From positions 1 to 9,369 of the forward strand of contig UQZC01000046.1 in assembly GCA_900545505.1 (NCBI GenBank): a stretch of 9,369 nucleotides of DNA. Direction: 5' to 3'. The translations under genes and the position numbers were made by a program. The DNA is from an uncultured Collinsella sp. Its GTDB lineage: Bacteria > Actinomycetota > Coriobacteriia > Coriobacteriales > Coriobacteriaceae. Below, piece after piece: positions 5,695 to 9,369 of the stretch. Below the pieces are notes generated by a model. That model made no database searches and was not told the DNA's origin. It saw only the letters and a list, made by a program, of their open reading frames with translations. Each line of letters begins with the position of its first letter. Within the stretch, counting starts at the first letter, position 1.

Positions 5695-6882
5695 TTAGTC
5701 AAGCAAAAGCAATCGTTTGTAGACATCGAGACCTTTGAGAAGGATTTCCTCGTCGAAGAGCATGCTATCGGTATGCAGAGCGCTTGTGGCATAGGCGGGA
5801 CAGCCATCCGAATCACTCGGGTTGTCTTGGTCCTCTGGCATACCCGTGCCCAGCAGGAAAAACACGCCCGGCAGATGGCGTTGATAGAACGCGAAATCCT
5901 CGGCGATCAGCAGCGGTTCCTCCACAAGCTGCAGCCCGGGCAAGGCAGGCGCGACGCTGGCAAACAACTCGGGGTCGTTGTCGACCGGCGGATAGCCCTC
6001 GGCAAAATCGAGGTCATATGTGCAGCCCGTTGCAGCGCATGCCTCATCAAGCACGCAGCGCACACCCTCGCGTGCACGGTCGAACATGTCGTCCGTAAAC
6101 ACACGCAGACTGCCGGCAACATGGGCCTCCCCCGCCACCGCATTGCAAACCGTACCGGCCTGCAGCAGACCAAACTTGCCGATACAGGGCTCATCAGTGC
6201 CCAGCTCGTCCATCAGCTCGCGCTCGGCAACCAAAAACTTCGCTGCCGCCAGCGCGGCATCGTGCGACTCCTCAACCGGCACACCAAAGGTCTTGGCAAT
6301 ATGGATGCTCGTTCCGTGAATATGGATATGCGTCTCGCTCGAACGCGCCAGCAGCGGACCGGAACAACTCGCCAACGTGCCGGCGGACAGATCGGGCCAC
6401 ACATGAAAGCCAAAAATGCGGTCGACCCCGTAGCGCTCGAACACGCCGCTCTCGCATACCGTCTTGGCACCACCAGTCGTTTCCTCGGCCGGCTGGAACA
6501 CAAAGAGCACGTTGCGCCTCATGGCGCCCGGCTGCTCGCGAATCGTACGGTCGACATACGTCGCGGCGGCAAGTGCCATAGCCATGTGTCCGTCATGTCC
6601 GCAAGCGTGCATCTTGCCGGGATGGATCGAAGCGAATGCTGCCCCTGTTGCCTCGGCAATGGGTAGCGCATCCATATCGGCGCGAATCGCCGTGGCATGC
6701 GCGGCACCAACGCCAACATCAAAGAAAGCGCAGACGCAGCTGGGGCACGGATGGGTCACCTCGCAAGCGAGCGGTGCCAGCACGCCCTCGATATAGGCGA
6801 TGGTTTGCGGAAGATCGAAATCGAGCTCCGGAATGCGATGGAGATCGCGGCGATAGCGACGGAGTTCTTGGAGCTCGGTCAT
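5695..6882 (-). CDS. M20D metallo-amidohydrolase (N-acyl-amino-acid or N-acetyl-diaminopimelate deacetylase-like)
   Basis: A 395-residue member of peptidase family M20, subfamily D, which removes acyl groups from N-acyl amino acids using a two-metal centre. The motifs are complete: RADMDALP (68-75), the ligand cluster HACGHDGH (92-99), FQPAEE (129-134, catalytic/metal glutamates), GFHVWP (158-163), AEDFAFY (327-333) and LHTDSM (369-374). In the dimerisation domain the usual GKGGHAA-type stretch is HIHIHGTSIHIAKTFG (185-200), retaining one aligned histidine. ATG 6882 is chosen because AGGGA lies six bases upstream. Subfamily M20D includes hippurate, indole-acetyl-amino-acid and N-acetyl-diaminopimelate hydrolases. 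The divergent neighbour is a lysine-pathway gene, which favours the last of these, but substrate cannot be read from sequence. No terminator is evident after the stop. Confidence 0.88.
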   Translation of the reverse strand: MTELQELRRYRRDLHRIPELDFDLPQTIAYIEGVLAPLACEVTHPCPSCVCAFFDVGVGAAHATAIRADMDALPIAEATGAAFASIHPGKMHACGHDGHMAMALAAATYVDRTIREQPGAMRRNVLFVFQPAEETTGGAKTVCESGVFERYGVDRIFGFHVWPDLSAGTLASCSGPLLARSSETHIHIHGTSIHIAKTFGVPVEESHDAALAAAKFLVAERELMDELGTDEPCIGKFGLLQAGTVCNAVAGEAHVAGSLRVFTDDMFDRAREGVRCVLDEACAATGCTYDLDFAEGYPPVDNDPELFASVAPALPGLQLVEEPLLIAEDFAFYQRHLPGVFFLLGTGMPEDQDNPSDSDGCPAYATSALHTDSMLFDEEILLKGLDVYKRLLLLD

Positions 6883-7032
6883 AGAGGATCCCTTCGTGAG
6901 GCATATCTGTTGCAACTTATTGTGATACAGGATTGTGGCACACATGTTTCCAGCATATTGCTGCATTTTTTAAACGTTATATACGAATACTCTTGTTTGC
7001 TAAAGTGCAACGTGGTAGGGTCGTTACCACTT
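6883..7032. other. Divergent intergenic region between the amidohydrolase and the lysine riboswitch
   Basis: This AT-richer stretch must contain the promoters of both divergent genes. The only site I can place with confidence is the amidohydrolase Shine-Dalgarno next to 6882. Rightward, TTGTTT followed 17 bases later by TAGGGT is a weak candidate promoter for the lysA transcript. GTGGTA (7012-7017) and TACCAC (7025-7030) form a 6-bp hairpin directly before the aptamer. CAGCATATTGCTG (6951-6963) is a short palindrome before a T run but has no gene to terminate. Confidence 0.4.
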
Positions 7033-7166
7033 GATAGAGGCGCGGGCACGAAGAACCGCGGGCGAGCCGGCAGGCTTTGACCCCGTGGGGAGGCGAAACC
7101 CGCCGAACTGGGCTTTTCGGGCACGAACAACCTGGTGGGCCTGTGGGAAACACCCACAGGACTGTC
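7033..7166 (+). promoter_or_regulatory. Lysine riboswitch aptamer (L box)
   Basis: The leader of the lysA-dapA frame matches the L-box aptamer in order: GATAGAGGCGCGGG (7033-7046), a GAAGAACCGC stretch in the position of the loop-E-like AGUA region, GTGGGGAGGCGAAACCCGCC, in which GGCG and CGCC pair, then GAACTGGGC, CCTGGTGGG and a perfect 8-bp hairpin CCTGTGGG/CCCACAGG (7140-7147/7153-7160). GATAG (7033-7037) pairs with CTGTC (7162-7166) to close helix P1. These blocks align by eye with the lysC L box of Bacillus subtilis, including the GATAGAGG opening and the GGGGA...CGCCGAA core. At about 134 nt it is shorter than the usual 170 or so. It should bind lysine and repress the downstream gene. 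Confidence 0.9.
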
Positions 7167-7182
7167 TGCAGCAATGCGGGAG

Positions 7183-7250
7183 CGCTATCCGGACATTGGG
7201 TCCACGCTATGCGGATTCGATGCGCAGATGGCGCCGTCTGGATAGCGAGG
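7183..7250 (+). promoter_or_regulatory. Riboswitch expression platform that abuts the lysA ribosome binding site
   Basis: CGCTATCCGGAC (7183-7194) pairs with GTCTGGATAGCG (7236-7247) over 12 bp with one G-U pair. The second arm runs straight into GAGG (7247-7250), the only Shine-Dalgarno candidate, ten bases before ATG 7261. There is no T tract, so control should be at translation, not termination. The first arm contains CTATC (7185-7189), which can pair instead with the P1 strand GATAG (7033-7037). Lysine binding would lock GATAG into P1 and free this arm to close over the ribosome binding site. The mechanism is inferred from complementarity. Confidence 0.65.
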
Positions 7251-7260
7251 TTTACGGGAC

Positions 7261-9369
7261 ATGGCATTGACCCCCAACGAGGCATATGCGGCCAAGCAGC
7301 CGTTTGTGGACAAGGAGACGCTCGAGCATATCGTCGAGCAGTTCCCCACGCCGTTTCATCTATACGACGAGGCGGGTATCCGCCGCAACATGCAAGAAGT
7401 GCGCGACGCCTTTGCATGGAACCCGGGCTTTAAGGAATACTTTGCCGTCAAGGCCAACCCCAACCCGGCACTTATCTCCATCCTCAACGAATACGGCTGC
7501 GGCTGCGATTGCTCGAGCTATACCGAGCTCATGATCGCCCGCTCGCTGGGCATCACCGGACACGACATCATGTTCTCGTCCAACGACACGCCGGCGGCGG
7601 ACTTTGAGCTCGCCGACAAGCTAGGCGCCATCGTCAACTTCGACGACATCAGCCACATCGAGTTCTTTGAGCGCGTTGCGGGGCCCATTCCCAAGACGGT
7701 CAGCTGCCGCTTTAATCCGGGCGGACTGTTCCAGCTCTCCAACGGCATCATGGACAACCCGGGCGACTCCAAGTACGGCATGACCACCGAGCAACTCTTC
7801 GAAGCGTTCCGCATGCTCAAGGCCAAGGGCGCCGAGCGCTTTGGCATCCACGCATTCCTTGCCAGCAACACCGTCACCAACGACTACTATCCCAAGCTCG
7901 CGCGCATCCTCTTTGAGCTTGCCGTGCGCCTGGAGCGCGAGACCGGCGCACACGTCGCCTTCATCAATCTGTCCGGCGGCGTCGGTATCCCCTATCTGCC
8001 CGAGCAGCAGGCCAACGATATTCATGCCATCGGCGAGGGAGTGCACGCGGCATACGACGAGATTCTGGTTCCCGCTGACATGGGCGATGTGGCGATCTGC
8101 ACCGAGATGGGCCGCTTTATGATGGGTCCCTATGGGTGCCTGGTCACCAAGGCCATCCACGAGAAGCAGATCTACAAGGACTATATCGGTGTCGATGCAA
8201 GCGCCGTCGATTTGATTCGCCCTGCCATGTATGGCGCCTACCACCACATTACGGTGATGGGTCAGCCAGGCGGCGCCGACAAGGCCGCAGCCCCCGTCAC
8301 GAACACATACGACATCACGGGCAATCTCTGCGAGAACAATGACAAGTTCGCCATCGACCGCGAGCTGCCGCATATCGACATGGGCGACCTGCTCGTGATT
8401 CACGACACCGGCGCGCATGGCTACTCCATGGGCTACAACTACAACGGCCGTCTGCGCTCCGCCGAGGTCCTGCTGCGCCCCGATGGCTCGGCAGACCTCA
8501 TCCGCCGCGCCGAGCGCCCGGGCGATTACTTTGCCACGCTCGACGTGCTGCCGTGCGGCCGCGAGCTGCTGGCCAAATCGCGCGCCGAAAGCGCCCGCCG
8601 TCGCGCTCAGGACGAGCGCCTAGCAGTCGCCGCCCAATGGAACAAACGCGTCCAGATCGCGGAAGCGAAGGAGAAGAACATGGATATCCGCAATCTCGAG
8701 GGCTCAATCGTCGCCCTTGTCACGCCGTTTAAAAAGGACGGCAGTGTCGACTTTGACGCGCTTGAGCGCCTTATCGATTTCCACCTGCAAAATGGCACTG
8801 ACGCCATCCTCACCCTGGGCACCACCGGAGAGAGCGCCACGATGACCGACGACGAGGACAACTCCGTTGTCGCCGCAGTGGTCAAGCAGGTTGCGGGCCG
8901 CGTCCCCGTCATCGCCGGCTCGGACTCTAACTCCACGCAAACCATGCTCACCAAGTCGCTCACTTATCAGGGCCTGGGCGCCGATGGTCTGCTGCTCATT
9001 ACCCCCTACTACAACAAGTCTAACGAAGAGGGCATCTACCAGCACTTTAAGACCGTGGCCGACGCCGTGGACATCCCCTGCATTCTGTACAACATCCCCG
9101 GCCGCTGTGGCTGCGGCATCAGCGAGCGCAACGTAGAGCGCTTGGCCGCGCACCCCAACATCATGGGCATCAAGGAGGCCTCGGGCAACGTCGCCTACGC
9201 GGCCAAGATCGCCCACCTGCTGTCAGACGACTTCCGCATGTACTCGGGCGAGGACGCGCTTACCGTACCGCTCATGAGCCTGGGCGCCTCGGGCACCATC
9301 AGCGTGTGGGCCGACGTGCAGCCGCAGCTCGTGCACGACATGTGCCGCGCCTATCTGGACGGTGACGTT
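7261..9369 (+). CDS. lysA-dapA: Fused diaminopimelate decarboxylase - dihydrodipicolinate synthase (LysA-DapA), 3' end outside window
   Basis: One uninterrupted frame of 703 codons runs from ATG 7261 to the window end. Residues 1 to about 435 are a full LysA, the PLP enzyme making lysine from meso-diaminopimelate: PLP lysine K64 in FAVKAN, GIHAFLASN, the phosphate-binding SGGVG (238-242), CENND (357-361) with active-site C357, and DTGAHGYSMGYNYN near the end. LysA proteins of this type usually stop soon after the GDYFATLD segment (521-528 in codon lines 8521-8544). Here a charged helical stretch of about 35 residues follows and reads directly into DapA from residue 474, the lyase condensing pyruvate with aspartate semialdehyde: TPFKKDG, GTTGES, PYYNK, YNIPGR (Y610, R615) and GIKEASG with the Schiff-base lysine K638. 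About 230 of the usual 295 DapA residues are inside. No stop lies between the modules. Expression is governed by the lysine riboswitch upstream. Confidence 0.88.
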   Translation, partial: MALTPNEAYAAKQPFVDKETLEHIVEQFPTPFHLYDEAGIRRNMQEVRDAFAWNPGFKEYFAVKANPNPALISILNEYGCGCDCSSYTELMIARSLGITGHDIMFSSNDTPAADFELADKLGAIVNFDDISHIEFFERVAGPIPKTVSCRFNPGGLFQLSNGIMDNPGDSKYGMTTEQLFEAFRMLKAKGAERFGIHAFLASNTVTNDYYPKLARILFELAVRLERETGAHVAFINLSGGVGIPYLPEQQANDIHAIGEGVHAAYDEILVPADMGDVAICTEMGRFMMGPYGCLVTKAIHEKQIYKDYIGVDASAVDLIRPAMYGAYHHITVMGQPGGADKAAAPVTNTYDITGNLCENNDKFAIDRELPHIDMGDLLVIHDTGAHGYSMGYNYNGRLRSAEVLLRPDGSADLIRRAERPGDYFATLDVLPCGRELLAKSRAESARRRAQDERLAVAAQWNKRVQIAEAKEKNMDIRNLEGSIVALVTPFKKDGSVDFDALERLIDFHLQNGTDAILTLGTTGESATMTDDEDNSVVAAVVKQVAGRVPVIAGSDSNSTQTMLTKSLTYQGLGADGLLLITPYYNKSNEEGIYQHFKTVADAVDIPCILYNIPGRCGCGISERNVERLAAHPNIMGIKEASGNVAYAAKIAHLLSDDFRMYSGEDALTVPLMSLGASGTISVWADVQPQLVHDMCRAYLDGDV
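8668..8682 (+). promoter_or_regulatory. dapA: Internal Shine-Dalgarno and ATG for a stand-alone DapA
   Basis: AAGGAG (8668-8673) lies six bases before ATG 8680, which is in frame with lysA and sits exactly where a normal DapA would begin (MDIRNLEGSIVALVTPF). Such a site is what is expected if dapA were a separate, closely coupled gene. It implies that free DapA may be made by internal initiation in addition to the fused polypeptide, or that the fusion arose by loss of the lysA stop codon. Confidence 0.65.
8680..9369 (+). other. dapA: DapA module of the fusion (possible independent translation product), incomplete
   Basis: Counted from M at 8680, the visible 230 residues carry TTGES at 48-52, PYYNK at 109-113, the catalytic-triad tyrosine Y137 and substrate-binding R142 in YNIPGRCG, K165 in GIKEASG, and YSGEDALTVPLMSLGASGTISV. 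All key residues of 4-hydroxy-tetrahydrodipicolinate synthase up to this point are intact, so the module should be active. The allosteric lysine-binding region cannot be judged confidently. The remaining 65 or so residues and the gene end lie beyond the window. Confidence 0.85.

Noticed and set aside
5773..6666. Plus-strand open frame opposite the amidohydrolase (297 codons)
   Set aside because: It shows no domain pattern and lies antisense to a frame carrying every M20D motif.
6951..6970. Palindrome CAGCATATTGCTG followed by a T run as an intrinsic terminator
   Set aside because: The stem is only 5 bp and no rightward gene ends upstream of it.
7140..7160. CCTGTGGG/CCCACAGG hairpin as an intrinsic terminator before lysA
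   Set aside because: There is no T tract after it and it fits better as a helix of the lysine aptamer.
7621..8418. Minus-strand open frame opposite lysA (265 codons)
   Set aside because: It is the antisense shadow of the LysA catalytic region, with His/Val/Gly-rich translation typical of such shadows.

Overview
The window looks like chromosomal DNA from a GC-rich gut actinobacterium of the class Coriobacteriia. Collinsella or a close relative is my best guess. This rests on codon usage, on the coiled-coil/lysozyme-fold secreted protein, on the kinase + HTH pair, and on remembered protein similarity; no search was possible. There is no phage, transposon, CRISPR array, tRNA or rRNA.

Layout. 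(1) Positions 1-594 (+) hold the 3' end of a gene whose C-terminal part is a MOSC domain (molybdenum cofactor/sulfur chemistry). (2) Positions 595-828 are a leader with several TCAAGTT-type half-sites in inverted arrangement. (3) Positions 829-1962 (+) encode a secreted coiled-coil protein with a lysozyme-like C-terminal domain, ending in a strong intrinsic terminator shared with the convergent gene. (4) Positions 2000-4485 (-), read right to left, encode a lipoprotein, a 140-residue HTH protein and a membrane-anchored Ser/Thr kinase, probably one signalling module. The lipoprotein leader carries a perfect 14-bp inverted repeat that would bury its ribosome binding site. (5) Positions 4645-5592 (-) hold a higBA toxin-antitoxin pair (toxin first) followed by a small membrane protein. 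(6) Positions 5695-6882 (-) encode an M20D amidohydrolase. (7) Divergently, positions 7033-7260 hold a lysine riboswitch with a translational-type expression platform, leading into an open frame (7261 to the window end) that encodes diaminopimelate decarboxylase (LysA) and dihydrodipicolinate synthase (DapA) without a stop codon between them.

How the parts work together. The right third is a lysine/diaminopimelate biosynthesis locus. The riboswitch senses lysine and should shut translation of the LysA-DapA polypeptide, the last and first committed steps of the pathway. The adjacent M20D enzyme could be an N-acetyl-diaminopimelate deacetylase, but the sequence does not prove that. The middle is an envelope/signalling region in which a kinase with a cytoplasmic catalytic domain and C-terminal membrane helices is coupled to an HTH protein and a lipoprotein.

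Most notable observations: the in-frame LysA-DapA fusion with an internal Shine-Dalgarno and ATG, the riboswitch strand-exchange architecture, the RBS-burying inverted repeat, and the lipoprotein-HTH-kinase module.
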